From positions 2,570,501-2,634,500 of the forward strand of contig NZ_OY787459.1 of assembly GCF_963678865.1 (NCBI RefSeq): a stretch of DNA of 64,000 nt, in the 5' to 3' direction. Each line of letters opens with the position of its first letter. The stretch's first letter is position 1. This stretch comes from Maridesulfovibrio sp. (GTDB taxonomy: Bacteria; Desulfobacterota; Desulfovibrionia; Desulfovibrionales; Desulfovibrionaceae). Of the stretch, positions 36,336 through 45,074 are shown piece after piece. Under the pieces are notes generated by a model. That model searched no databases. It saw nothing but the letters and a program-made list of their open reading frames with translations, and had not been told where the DNA came from. Made by a program: the position numbers and the translations under genes.

Positions 36336-37017
36336 GATGCTTCACCCGTTCAATGGGACTGATGATGTCAGTCAGCCTGATGCCGAATTTTTCGTTGATG
36401 ACAACAGCTTCGCCACGGGCAACCAGCTTGCCGTTAACGTAAATCTCAAGAGGCTCACCGGCCAGCTTGGTCAGCTCAACCACCGAACCTGTCCCCAACT
36501 GCAAAAGCTCATTGATAAGCATTCTGGCCCGCCCCAATTCAGCGGAAACATCCAGCGGAATATCAAGAATAAAATCAAGATCACGTCGAGAGCCGTCATG
36601 ACGCGGATTCTTGGCTTCATTGGTCATATCCTTGAAATCGGCATCACGGGTCTGAGTACGCAGAAATTCCTGTTCCTTCTCTTTACGGATATCATCCCCG
36701 GTATCCTCAGCCAGTGCAGCAGCCCATTCATCGGCCAACGCTTCGTCGCCGCCACCTCCGCCACCACCGAGATCGAGACCGCCGCCTTCATCTCCCTGTT
36801 CACCAAGAGCAGCAGCCCACTCATCGGCAAGGGCATCGTCATCAGTAGCGCCTACATCGTCCTGTTCAGCCAGTGCAGCGGCCCATTCATCGGCCAACGC
36901 TTCGTCATTGCCGTCACCGGGGTCACCGCCCAAAGGATCACCGCCATCGGAATCGCCGGTAAGGGCATCCGCCCATTCCTGTGCGAGTTTATCCTGATCA
37001 AGATCATCTGACATCAT
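36328..37017 (-). CDS. fliN: Flagellar switch protein FliN with four tandem N-terminal motifs
   Basis: Part of the C-ring; its C-terminal SpoA domain (about residues 150-229; LDIPLDVSAELGRARMLINELLQLG, VVINEKFGIRLTDI, quoted in part) binds the export apparatus and shares torque switching. Unusual is the N-terminal 110 residues: LAQEWADAL at 11-19, and LADEWAAAL at 41-49, 63-71 and 94-102. These sit on acidic, glycine-rich spacers. FliN usually has a short N-terminus. The repeats may bind several partners. The DNA of the repeats is similar but not identical, arguing for constraint. Confidence 0.94.
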   Translation of the reverse strand: MMSDDLDQDKLAQEWADALTGDSDGGDPLGGDPGDGNDEALADEWAAALAEQDDVGATDDDALADEWAAALGEQGDEGGGLDLGGGGGGGDEALADEWAAALAEDTGDDIRKEKEQEFLRTQTRDADFKDMTNEAKNPRHDGSRRDLDFILDIPLDVSAELGRARMLINELLQLGTGSVVELTKLAGEPLEIYVNGKLVARGEAVVINEKFGIRLTDIISPIERVKHLA

Positions 37018-37109
37018 TACAGCCTACCTCCGGATTTTAATTGGGCATCCTTAAACAATTTCGGTGACATTAATTCGACACACCCTCAAGTGGTCAAGCA
37101 AAAAGCATG

Positions 37110-37613
37110 CTACTGGATAACCATATCCGTAAAATATACTTGTAAAACCTTTGACCCACCCAGAATCTGATTCAAGCGATCCACAATTTCCTTTTTAAGG
37201 AGAATCTTGCTCTCCATTGTGGAAAGATCCTGATATGTCTTGCTGGAAAGCAGCAGGATAAGCGTATCTTTAACCATAGGTTCTTTCTTGGAAAGCTCGG
37301 CCACAGTTTCTTCACTGACAACCTCGACGTCTATTCCAAGCTTAAGATACCTGCGCCCTAGAGGATCGGCAAGGTTGACCACAAAAGTGGGCAGGGTAAC
37401 TGTAAAACCGTCACCGGGCAGAGTACCTGGATCTTCGCCCTCGGCAGCCTGTTCTTCCTTCGGTTCTTCAACGGCGTCATCAGGCTGGGCAGCAAAAAAT
37501 TTCTGGTAAGCGAAAAATCCGCCACCACCGAGTGCGCCCAGAAGCAGGATAAGAATTATCCACTTTATAGCTCCGCCCTTTTTTTTCGGTTCCTGACCAC
37601 TGTCTTCGGCCAT
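37110..37613 (-). CDS. fliL: Flagellar stator-associated protein FliL
   Basis: The 167-residue inner-membrane protein has a single membrane segment (IKWIILILLLGALGGGGFFAY, about residues 16-36), an acidic linker and a periplasmic SPFH-like FliL domain (FVVNLADPLGRRYLKLGIDVEV). FliL supports stators at high load. The gene sits between the second motB and fliN, consistent with a stator/switch operon. The family average is about 165 residues. Confidence 0.9.
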   Translation of the reverse strand: MAEDSGQEPKKKGGAIKWIILILLLGALGGGGFFAYQKFFAAQPDDAVEEPKEEQAAEGEDPGTLPGDGFTVTLPTFVVNLADPLGRRYLKLGIDVEVVSEETVAELSKKEPMVKDTLILLLSSKTYQDLSTMESKILLKKEIVDRLNQILGGSKVLQVYFTDMVIQ

Positions 37614-37630
37614 GACACATCCTTTTTAGC

Positions 37631-38359
37631 TTAATACCCACCCATAGGTGGAGTAGTCTTAATCAAAATTTCAACCCGCCTGTTCTGAGCGCGCCCTTCC
37701 GGTGTTGTATTGCTGAACATGGGAAAAGTAGGCCCGCAGGCGGAAACAGTAAGGCGATTATTCTTTATGCCCTGTTCCACAAAATATGTCAGCACGGACA
37801 TTGCCCGCTCACCGGACAGCTGAAAATTAGACCGGCTCATGCCGCCCACATCATCAGTATAGCCGGCAATGTTTACATCCGCAGCACCAAGATAATCAAG
37901 CACCGGAACGAACTGGTAAAGCAGGATTTTTGCCCTCTCGTCAAGTTCCGACCGACCCATAGGAAACAATAGCTTGTCCGTAAGTACAAGGGCAACCCCC
38001 TCCGGTTTGGCCAGAACTTTCAAGTTTTCATCAAGTGTGGCCCGGTCCATATCCGGGGGGAGGACATCGTCCGGGAAAAGCAGGTCCTTGATACGGTTCT
38101 GCTTTTCCAACACTTCCCAAGGCCTTTCAAGGAACTCACTGACCAGTTTGACCTTGGCAGTAACCCTTCCGGACCCGCGTTTATCAAGGAATCCCAATTC
38201 CGCAGGCATAATGGTTACCCTGGTAATAAAACTCTGGTCCATTGACGCCATACTTAGCAAGAGCACAAAAAAAGTCAAAAGCAGGGTCACCAGATCAGAA
38301 AAAGTGACCAGCCAGCCTCCGCCCGGATCCGGCGGCTTTTTTACTTTATCGCGCCCCAT
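37631..38359 (-). CDS. motB: MotB-like stator protein 2 (OmpA-like domain)
   Basis: The 242-residue protein has a short cytoplasmic tail, one membrane helix (about 17-38) carrying the ion-binding aspartate D22 in FSDLVTLLLTFFVLL, a periplasmic plug, and a C-terminal OmpA-like peptidoglycan-binding fold (GYTDDVGGMSRSNFQLSGERAMSVL). This is the second of two MotB-type genes here. It follows the first with nine bases between, and fliL comes 17 bases after. Both keep D22, so neither is obviously inactive. Confidence 0.92.
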   Translation of the reverse strand: MGRDKVKKPPDPGGGWLVTFSDLVTLLLTFFVLLLSMASMDQSFITRVTIMPAELGFLDKRGSGRVTAKVKLVSEFLERPWEVLEKQNRIKDLLFPDDVLPPDMDRATLDENLKVLAKPEGVALVLTDKLLFPMGRSELDERAKILLYQFVPVLDYLGAADVNIAGYTDDVGGMSRSNFQLSGERAMSVLTYFVEQGIKNNRLTVSACGPTFPMFSNTTPEGRAQNRRVEILIKTTPPMGGY

Positions 38360-38368
38360 AAATAACCA

Positions 38369-39199
38369 TCACTGCCGCTTGGGCGGTTTTTCGGCATCCC
38401 CGATAGGGAAAACAAAATCATCATACTTGAATTTATCATTTTCCTTGCGGGGAGGCTGATATTCCTTGATTTCCTTGGAAACAGCAGCGCTGCGGGTATC
38501 AAGAACAAGATCCACCCTGCGGTTCATCCTGCGTCCTTCAGGTGTGGAATTAGGATGCCGGGGCCTGAATTTACCGAATGCCTCTAGCTTGAGCATATCG
38601 GGATTCATGCCGTTGCTGATCAGGTAACTGTACACAGCAAGCGACCTGTCCAAAGACAGCTTCCAGGAAATATCAGGAGTCAGGTCCCGGTCTTCCACCC
38701 GGTAATCCTCACCCAGTTCATCACGCAGGATGGAAGTATGTCCGGCCACCAGAACAGGATGCTTGACCCGTCTAAGCACCGGCAGCACAGTATCGAGAAT
38801 ACGCGCTCCCTTTATGGATATGTTGGTGCTGTCAGGGGTAAAAAGGACATCGGCACCCACGGAAAGAATCTGTACAAATCTGTTGGATTCAAAACGTAAG
38901 TCCTCTTCCGCGAATTCCCAGAGCAACGGCTTGATGGGCTCAAGATCATCCTGCAGTTCCATGGGACCGATCTGAACAGTCTTTCCCGATGGACCGTCGG
39001 AAAGAACGTCATACCCCTTGGATCCAAAACCGAAAGTACCGATAATGGAACCGAGAACCACCAGCTTGCGACGCTCGTCAACAACCGACATGCTCACCAG
39101 CAAAACAAAAAAGGTGAGCATAAGGGTCATCAAATCACTGAATGTAATCAACCATAACGGTTGGCCTTCAGCTTCTGGCGGCTTCTTCTTCCTACCCAT
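38369..39199 (-). CDS. motB: MotB-like stator protein 1 (OmpA-like domain)
   Basis: The 276-residue protein has the same plan: basic tail, membrane helix with D22 in FSDLMTLMLTFFVLLV, plug, and OmpA-like domain (GHTSILRDELGEDYRVEDR, SLDRSLAVYSYL). It is slightly longer at the C-terminus than its neighbour. It lies 23 bases after motA, the usual A-B pair. FSDL rather than YADF near the aspartate is closer to PomB-like sodium stators, an inference only. Confidence 0.92.
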   Translation of the reverse strand: MGRKKKPPEAEGQPLWLITFSDLMTLMLTFFVLLVSMSVVDERRKLVVLGSIIGTFGFGSKGYDVLSDGPSGKTVQIGPMELQDDLEPIKPLLWEFAEEDLRFESNRFVQILSVGADVLFTPDSTNISIKGARILDTVLPVLRRVKHPVLVAGHTSILRDELGEDYRVEDRDLTPDISWKLSLDRSLAVYSYLISNGMNPDMLKLEAFGKFRPRHPNSTPEGRRMNRRVDLVLDTRSAAVSKEIKEYQPPRKENDKFKYDDFVFPIGDAEKPPKRQ

Positions 39200-39222
39200 T
39201 CATCCCCCGTTTTCAACGACCT

Positions 39223-39984
39223 TTAATCAGTGATCTTACGTATTTTCGGAGGCAAAAAGCTGTTCAGCTTCTCCTCAATAATCTTGGGGTTTTCACCTTT
39301 GGAAATGGAAATAATGCCTTCCATGACCATTTCCCGCAGCAGAATTTCTTCCTTGCTGCGGGTTTTCAGTTTTCCCGACATGGGCGTAAAAACGAGGTTC
39401 GCAAAAATAGCACCATAGAGGGTGGTCAGCAGGGCAACCGCCATAGCCGGGCCGATGGTACTGGGATCACTCATGGTCTGAAGCATCTGCACCAGTCCGA
39501 TAACAGTACCGATCATGCCCATAGCCGGGGCAAAGTCGGCAAAAACCTTCAGGATTTCAGCCCCGGTCTCATGCCTGTTCTCAAGGTACTGGATTTCGGT
39601 TTCCAGAATTTCCTGAATTACCTGCGGCTCAAGGCCGTCAACAGTCAGTTGTAAGCCTTTACGCAGGAAGTCGTCTTCAATTGATTTCAGGGCCGGCTCA
39701 AGGGAAAGGATACCTTCGCGGCGGGCACGGTTGGCGAAATCCATGAACTTATCGATGATCTCCGCCGGGGATTCAAGATTGGAAAAAAAGGTCTTTTTAA
39801 TAATCCCGACAACACCGAGTACATGGCCCATGGGATAGTTGACCAGCGAAGCCCCGATGGTTCCGCCGATAACGATCAGTACGGACGGAACGGAAATAAA
39901 AATCCCAAGCGGACTTCCGACCAGAATAGCCGCAAGAACAAGTCCGAACGAAAGAACTATTCCTATTACTGTACCCAGATCCAT
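39223..39984 (-). CDS. motA: Flagellar motor stator protein MotA
   Basis: Forms the ion channel with MotB and contacts FliG. The 253 residues show four membrane helices and the family stretch FADFAPAMGMIGTVIGLVQML (about 148-168), with charged cytoplasmic loop residues (NRARREGILSLE). It starts this operon, which runs motA-motB-motB-fliL-fliN-fliO-fliP-fliQ. No strong promoter pattern can be set confidently in the 28 bases to yggS, so the operon may begin there or further upstream. Confidence 0.93.
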   Translation of the reverse strand: MDLGTVIGIVLSFGLVLAAILVGSPLGIFISVPSVLIVIGGTIGASLVNYPMGHVLGVVGIIKKTFFSNLESPAEIIDKFMDFANRARREGILSLEPALKSIEDDFLRKGLQLTVDGLEPQVIQEILETEIQYLENRHETGAEILKVFADFAPAMGMIGTVIGLVQMLQTMSDPSTIGPAMAVALLTTLYGAIFANLVFTPMSGKLKTRSKEEILLREMVMEGIISISKGENPKIIEEKLNSFLPPKIRKITD

Positions 39985-40011
39985 TAAATCCGCCTGTGGG
40001 GTGTTTAAATT

Positions 40012-40716
40012 TTAATAACCCGGTCTGGTGCCGAAAATTTTCGTACCAACCCTGATCATGGTCGATCCTTCCTCAATAGCCACCCGGAAATCACCGGTCA
40101 TACCCATAGAGAGTTCCGGAAGCTTGATCCCGAAAAGCTTTTCCATGCCTTCGGAAAGCATACGCAGCCTTGCGAAGTAAGGTCTTGCGCCTTCCGGATC
40201 ACCGAAGAACGGCGGCAGGCACATCAGCCCGGTCAACTTGAGATTTTCATATCCCAAAATCTCTTCAACCAGAGCCGGAAGAGCTTCCTCGCTGACCCCG
40301 CTCTTCTGCTCCTCACCGGCAGTATTGACCTGAATGAGGATGTTCTGGACTACTTCCAGATCTTCAGCCTTCTTGTTCAGCAACCCGGCCAGCTTGGAAG
40401 AATCAACACTGTGGATTGCGCAGAAATTTCCAGCCACCAGCTTAGCTTTTTTCGACTGCAGACCGCCGATAAAATGCCAGTCTATATCCAGCCCGGCCAG
40501 CTCTTCCTGTTTAGCCAAAGCTTCCTGAACATAGGATTCACCAAAGCAACGATGGCCTGCCTTGTACAAAATCTCAATATCAGAAGCTGCATGAAGCTTG
40601 GAGACCGCCATTACTGCCACTTCCCCAAGCTTACGCCCGGACCGCAGGCAGGCCTGAGCCACTTCTTCCTTAACCTCTGAAATATTTTCAATAAGTTCTT
40701 TTTCCCTGTTACTCAT
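40012..40716 (-). CDS. YggS-family pyridoxal-phosphate homeostasis protein
   Basis: The 234-residue protein is a single-domain alanine-racemase-like fold that carries PLP. The lysine lies in MAVSKLH (about residue 38), with CFGESYVQEA, WHFIGGLQSKKAK and SMGMTGDFRVAIEEGSTMIRVGTKIFG typical of the family. It buffers PLP and affects amino-acid pools rather than having a known enzyme activity. It is 28 bases upstream of motA on the same strand. Confidence 0.92.
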   Translation of the reverse strand: MSNREKELIENISEVKEEVAQACLRSGRKLGEVAVMAVSKLHAASDIEILYKAGHRCFGESYVQEALAKQEELAGLDIDWHFIGGLQSKKAKLVAGNFCAIHSVDSSKLAGLLNKKAEDLEVVQNILIQVNTAGEEQKSGVSEEALPALVEEILGYENLKLTGLMCLPPFFGDPEGARPYFARLRMLSEGMEKLFGIKLPELSMGMTGDFRVAIEEGSTMIRVGTKIFGTRPGY

Positions 40717-40819
40717 CTTCTGACTGCCCTTTCATGCAGCTCCATAAAATAAAATTCGGTTGTTTATATAAATTTCTTTAATAAAAAGAAAATAAAAGAA
40801 CAAGATTTCACAGAAATAA

Positions 40820-41734
40820 CTATTCGCCGAGTCCAAGAGAACGCAGAAATCCCACATCCTCGGTCCAACCTTCACGGACTTTAACCCAGAGCTCAAGCAT
40901 TACCTTCATCTCGAGCATTTCTTCCAGCTCACGTCTGGCCTGAGAACCGATTTTTTTCAAATTCTGCCCACCCTTACCGATGATCATGCCTTTATGGTTT
41001 TTCTTGGTGGTGTAAATAATGGCCCCGATATTAACAAGATTGCGCTCCGTTTCTTCGGTCCAGAATTCGATCTCCACCGCAGTGGAATAAGGCAATTCCT
41101 GCTGCAGGCTCATGAAAAGCTTTTCGCGCACGGTTTCTGCAGCCATAAAACGCATGGGAACGGTGGAAACCTGATCTTCCGGAAACATGGGCGGCCCTTC
41201 GGGCAGAGTCTCAATGATCTTTTCCAGCAGTACGTCCGCACCTTCACCCTTTAAAGCAGAAACAGGAATGAATTCAGCTTCAGGCCACATTTCCTGTGCC
41301 TTTTCCATAACCGGGAGCAGCTTGGCCTTGTCTTTGACCTTATCCACTTTATTCACTGCCACAAACAGTTTTTTACGGGACTGGTTTACAGGCTTGACCA
41401 CCGGGGCCAGATCTTTTTCCATCAGGTGAGGCTTGGCCGCATAGAGTGCCGCATCAAAAAGGACCACGATGGCATCGGCGTTACCCAGAGCTTCCCATGC
41501 AGAATCAAGCAGGAAACGGTTCATTTTACCGCGCATGCGGTGGATACCCGGAGTATCCAGAAAAACAACCTGCGAATTTTCATCGCTTAATATACCACTG
41601 ATCCGGTTACGGGTGGTCTGGGGTTTAGGTGAAACAATAGCTACCTTCTGACCAAGATAGTGGTTCATGAGCGTGGATTTACCGGCATTGGGAGGGCCGA
41701 TCAGCGCCACCCAGCCAAATTTATATTCAGACAT
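40820..41734 (-). CDS. era: GTPase Era
   Basis: Assists maturation of the small ribosomal subunit and binds 16S rRNA 3' end. The 304 residues have G1 GPPNAGKST at about 13-21, G3 DTPGIH, G4 NKVD, and a C-terminal KH domain with GMIIGKGGQNLKKIGSQARRELEEML (in parts GKGGQNLKKIG). Length equals family norm. It is 100 bases upstream of yggS on the same strand, with an AT-rich spacer; the long 41735-42028 gap before it carries a parS. Confidence 0.95.
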   Translation of the reverse strand: MSEYKFGWVALIGPPNAGKSTLMNHYLGQKVAIVSPKPQTTRNRISGILSDENSQVVFLDTPGIHRMRGKMNRFLLDSAWEALGNADAIVVLFDAALYAAKPHLMEKDLAPVVKPVNQSRKKLFVAVNKVDKVKDKAKLLPVMEKAQEMWPEAEFIPVSALKGEGADVLLEKIIETLPEGPPMFPEDQVSTVPMRFMAAETVREKLFMSLQQELPYSTAVEIEFWTEETERNLVNIGAIIYTTKKNHKGMIIGKGGQNLKKIGSQARRELEEMLEMKVMLELWVKVREGWTEDVGFLRSLGLGE

Positions 41735-41909
41735 TTTTTTACCTCTTTAAAATGTGCCATTCAGGCCTATGGCGGTTTAAACCTTTTAGTAAGCTGTCGC
41801 TACGGCTTTCGAACATTCATCCGTCAACCGCCGAGAGCAAAATACACGAAAATCGGTTACTAGGCCAATTCCAAAAAAACAGCTCCCTGAAAAGGGCCTG
41901 TTGAACGTT

Positions 41910-41947
41910 AAAAGACCTTTCCAATTAAACCTTGGAAAGGTCTTTTT
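41910..41947 (-). terminator. Intrinsic terminator of topA
   Basis: AAAAGACCTTTCCAA (41910-41924) pairs with TTGGAAAGGTCTTTT (41932-41946), 15 pairs around a seven-base loop. Because the arms end in A and T runs it can work in both directions. It lies beyond topA and the parS site. Confidence 0.93.
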
Positions 41948-41985
41948 GATCTATTACTCAACTAGAAAATGTATAGACTTTTTCT

Positions 41986-42001
41986 AGTTTCACGTGAAAC
42001 C
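41986..42001. other. parS centromere-like site 2
   Basis: AGTTTCACGTGAAACC contains the 14-base palindromic core GTTTCACGTGAAAC identical to site 1, differing only at both outermost bases. It lies between the topA stop and its terminator, 25 kb from site 1. Confidence 0.9.
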
Positions 42002-42028
42002 GGGCAGTTAGCAGAAAAGTATCAAAAA

Positions 42029-44428
42029 CTACTCTTCTTCACCCTGAACATAACCACAGCCTTTCTCCGGACAGGCGATATGTTCGCCCTTGGCGCGGGT
42101 AGTTTTTTTGACCAGTACGGGATGTCCACACTTGGGACATGGTCCCTCGATGGGCGGATACCAGACCGCGTAATCACAATCAGGATACTGGTCGCAGGAA
42201 TAAAAAAGTTTTCCGCGACGAGAGCTTTTTTCCACCAATTCACCTTTGCAGCCTTCCCGGGGGCATTTGACTCCGGTAGAAAAGGGTTTGGCGTGCTTGC
42301 AGTCCGGGTAGTTGGAGCAGGCAATAAAGCGGCTTCCGGTACGGGCATGCTTGATGATCAGGTCACCGTCCTCGCAATCGGGACATTTGCCGACAATTTG
42401 CGCAGAAGGTGTATCAACAACCTTGATTTTACCGTCATCATCGCGCTCGAAATTCTTGATGTTGCGACAATCCGGGTAGCCTGTACAACCGAGGAATTCA
42501 CCGCGACTGGAACGCTTGACAGCCATGGCGCTTCCGCATTTTTCGCAGGTAACCCCGGTCTCTTCCGGAGGCTCTTCCTCAAGAACAACGATCTTGCCTT
42601 TATCATCCCGAGTGAAGTTTACAATATTTTTACAGTCGGGGTAGTTGGAACAGCCCAGAAACTCCCCGGTCCGTCCGAACTTGATGACCATGGGCGAACC
42701 GCACTTATCACAGGTAATCCCGGTATCCTCACCGCCGCGCTTCATTTCTTTGGCAGCGATTTCAAGAGTGGGATAGAAACCGTCCACAAAATTCTTCATC
42801 AGCGAGGTCCACTCGATCTTGCCTTCAGCAACATCATCAAGCTGCTTTTCCATGGCAGCGGTGAAGCCTACATCCATAAGCTCCTTGAAATGCTCTGAAA
42901 GTTGATCGCTGACCACAAAACCAAGTTCAGTGGGGACGAATTTCTTTTCTTCAAGATTCACGTATCCGCGATCCTGAATAGTAGAAATAATGGATGCGTA
43001 GGTTGAAGGACGCCCAATACCCTTTTCTTCCAACTCGCGCACAAGCGAAGCTTCCGAATAGCGGGCAGGCGGCTGGGTAAATTTCTGTTCGCTGTCGATC
43101 TTGTCGACCTTGAGCACTTCACCCTTTTCAAGTTTAGGCAGCTCAATGAGTTTTTCATCGCCTGTCTTTCCGGTTACACGCATAAAACCGGGGAAGAGCA
43201 GACGCTCACCCTTGGAACGCCAAATGGTATTCTTGGCCTGAATGGTAACCACGGTATCCCAGAAACGGGCCGGAGCCATTTGAGATGCGATAAAGCGGTT
43301 CCAGATCAGCTTATAGACTTTAAACTGGTCAGCAGGAAGGAACTGTTTAACGTCTTCAGGCATAATTGAAGCGTCAACCGGACGGATAGCTTCGTGAGCA
43401 TCCTGAGCACCGCCCTTGGATTTGTAGACCATAGGTTTGGCCGGGTAGAATTCCTTCCCGTATTTTTCAAGAATGACTTCTTTTGCAGCATCACGGGCTT
43501 CATTGGCAATACGCACGGAATCGGTACGCATATAGGTAATCAGTGCCGTAGTCCCTTTGTCACCAAGCTCGACACCTTCATAGAGGCGCTGGGCAAGAGT
43601 CATGGTCCGCTTGGCGGAATAACCGAGTCTGCGGTTGGCATCCTGCTGCAAAGTGGAAGTAATGTAAGGCGGCAGCGGATTACGTTTGCGTTCCTTTTCA
43701 GTAAGATCTGTAATCTCAAAAGGCACGCCTTTGACATTGTTCTGAAGAGCCTCGGCTTCATCAGCGGAACCGATCTCAGCCTTCTTACCGTCGACTTTCC
43801 AAAGATCAGCTACAAAGGGAGGAGGATTCTTTCCTTCAACATAGGCCTTAAAAAGCCAGTACTCTTCGGGGATAAAAGCCCGCCGCGCTTTTTCACGCTC
43901 CACTACAAGCTTGAGCGCAACGGATTGTACGCGCCCTGCGGAAATGCCCCTTTTTACTTTTTTCCAAAGTATGGGAGAAATTTTGTAACCCACCAGACGG
44001 TCCAGAATACGGCGGGCCTGCTGTGAATCAAAGAGCTGTTCATTAAGGGGCTTGGGGTGTTCGAGGGCTTCTTTAACGGCCCTTGCAGTAATTTCGTTGA
44101 ACTGGATACGGCTGACGTTATCATTCACTTCTTTGATAATAGCCGCCACATGCCAGCCGATGGCCTCCCCTTCACGGTCGGGGTCAGGTGCCAGGAAGAC
44201 ATGATCGGCTTTTGCCGCAGCCTTCTTCAACTTATTGACCACATCCTCTTTACCGGGAATGACCTGATACTGGGGGGTGAAATCACCATCTTCGTCGACT
44301 CCAAGCTTGTTCTTTGGCAAGTCACGCACGTGACCTACGGAAGCGGCCACCTGATAATTCTTACCAAGGAACTTACTGATAGTCTTCACCTTTGCCGGGG
44401 ACTCAACAACAATCAAATCTTTGCTCAT
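42029..44428 (-). CDS. topA: DNA topoisomerase I with five zinc ribbons
   Basis: Relaxes negative supercoils. The 799-residue enzyme has a TOPRIM domain (ESPAKVKTISKFLG, then DPDREGEAIGWHV) and a catalytic tyrosine in LITYMRTDSVRIANEARD near residue 305. A hinge and four-domain core follow, with five C4 zinc-ribbon repeats at the C-terminus (from about 575: CDKCGSPMVIKFGRTGEF, CEKCGSAMAVKRSSRGEF, CPDCEDGDLI, CPREGCKGEL, CPKCGHPVLV). E. coli has three such ribbons. The parS site after its stop is of interest. Confidence 0.95.
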   Translation of the reverse strand: MSKDLIVVESPAKVKTISKFLGKNYQVAASVGHVRDLPKNKLGVDEDGDFTPQYQVIPGKEDVVNKLKKAAAKADHVFLAPDPDREGEAIGWHVAAIIKEVNDNVSRIQFNEITARAVKEALEHPKPLNEQLFDSQQARRILDRLVGYKISPILWKKVKRGISAGRVQSVALKLVVEREKARRAFIPEEYWLFKAYVEGKNPPPFVADLWKVDGKKAEIGSADEAEALQNNVKGVPFEITDLTEKERKRNPLPPYITSTLQQDANRRLGYSAKRTMTLAQRLYEGVELGDKGTTALITYMRTDSVRIANEARDAAKEVILEKYGKEFYPAKPMVYKSKGGAQDAHEAIRPVDASIMPEDVKQFLPADQFKVYKLIWNRFIASQMAPARFWDTVVTIQAKNTIWRSKGERLLFPGFMRVTGKTGDEKLIELPKLEKGEVLKVDKIDSEQKFTQPPARYSEASLVRELEEKGIGRPSTYASIISTIQDRGYVNLEEKKFVPTELGFVVSDQLSEHFKELMDVGFTAAMEKQLDDVAEGKIEWTSLMKNFVDGFYPTLEIAAKEMKRGGEDTGITCDKCGSPMVIKFGRTGEFLGCSNYPDCKNIVNFTRDDKGKIVVLEEEPPEETGVTCEKCGSAMAVKRSSRGEFLGCTGYPDCRNIKNFERDDDGKIKVVDTPSAQIVGKCPDCEDGDLIIKHARTGSRFIACSNYPDCKHAKPFSTGVKCPREGCKGELVEKSSRRGKLFYSCDQYPDCDYAVWYPPIEGPCPKCGHPVLVKKTTRAKGEHIACPEKGCGYVQGEEE

Positions 44429-44551
44429 AGTTTGCAGCCTATAACCATCAAGTTGACACTATGCAACTATAAAATCCGCCCATCAGAGAGTATTCAAGTT
44501 CTCCGAACGGTATTTCCGTTTATTAAAAATTATTTTTAACCAACCAAAAAA

Positions 44552-44845
44552 TCAGGAAGAAATACACTTCTTCAACGCTGATAATTTATCATATAAAATT
44601 TTTATGTCATTACCGTCGCGAGCAGCCAGTTCCAGCTCCTTGGCCTTGTCCGTAACTTCCGGCAACCCGAAAGTCCGGGCCGAGCCCGCTACAGCGTGGG
44701 CATTCTTGTAAAGCATCTCCAGATCACTTTGCGAACCGTTGTTCTCATAAGCTGCCAGATAACCTTCCAACTCAGCAACACGCCCACCCAATGCGGCAGC
44801 ATACCTCTTATTAAGCTCAGCCAGCTTTTCGTCAAGTGTAGCCAT
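44552..44845 (-). CDS. Single-domain histidine phosphotransfer (Hpt) protein
   Basis: The 97-residue helical protein carries the Hpt motif AHAVAGSARTFGL (phospho-accepting histidine at about residue 50), with flanking YKN and a four-helix plan. It relays phosphate between a hybrid kinase and a response regulator. No partner is adjacent. It is preceded on the map by an interspersed repeat and stands between topA and the permease. Confidence 0.9.
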   Translation of the reverse strand: MATLDEKLAELNKRYAAALGGRVAELEGYLAAYENNGSQSDLEMLYKNAHAVAGSARTFGLPEVTDKAKELELAARDGNDIKILYDKLSALKKCISS

Positions 44846-44849
44846 GTTT

Positions 44850-44944
44850 ATGCCTCCGACTACCTCGCGGGGCGCCCTGCCGGGGACCTTAAATACTTTG
44901 AAAAGGGTTTAAGGATCCCAAACTTTTTTAAAAGGCTTCGCCGC
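44850..44944 (+). repeat. Intergenic repeat, copy R4
   Basis: Begins ATGCCTCCGACTACCTCGCGG just upstream of the Hpt start and ends GGCTTCGCCGC. The centre CCTTAAA...TTTAAGG (44887-44913) has arms with a two-base mismatch. AATCCCAAACTTTTTT-like text follows, as in R1. Confidence 0.75.
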
Positions 44945-45000
44945 TGTTATTTTAAAAATTTAGGTATAATTTAAAATTTTATTCAAGCTTTAAATTTAAA

Positions 45001-45071
45001 AAAGCAAAGCAGAACTAAAACGTCTTTTTGGAAAAGGGTTTCTCCCCTTCCCCATCCGCCGGAGGCATCAA
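45001..45071 (-). repeat. Intergenic repeat, copy R5, reversed
   Basis: Minus-strand copy starting GATGCCTCCGGCGGATGGGG. With R4 it forms an inverted pair about 55 bases apart. Confidence 0.7.
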
Positions 45072-45074
45072 TAA

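Larger units (their letters stand above)
41735..42028. other. Intergenic region era-topA
   Basis: Between the topA stop and era start. It holds the topA terminator and parS site 2; the part 41735-41905 shows no clear element besides a short GC-rich patch near 41765-41870. Confidence 0.6.

Noticed and set aside
36712-36987. CRISPR-like repeats
   Set aside because: Regular repeats lie in the fliN coding frame, differ in DNA and spacing, and have no leader or cas genes.
36241-37011. 256-codon plus-strand ORF with repeats
   Set aside because: Antisense to fliN and fliO; its repeats (SPLIGKG, SGPFIGQRF) merely mirror the FliN motif repeats on the other strand.
41969-42898. 309-codon plus-strand ORF
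   Set aside because: Antisense to topA; starts in the parS/terminator region with no ribosome site; no family motif.
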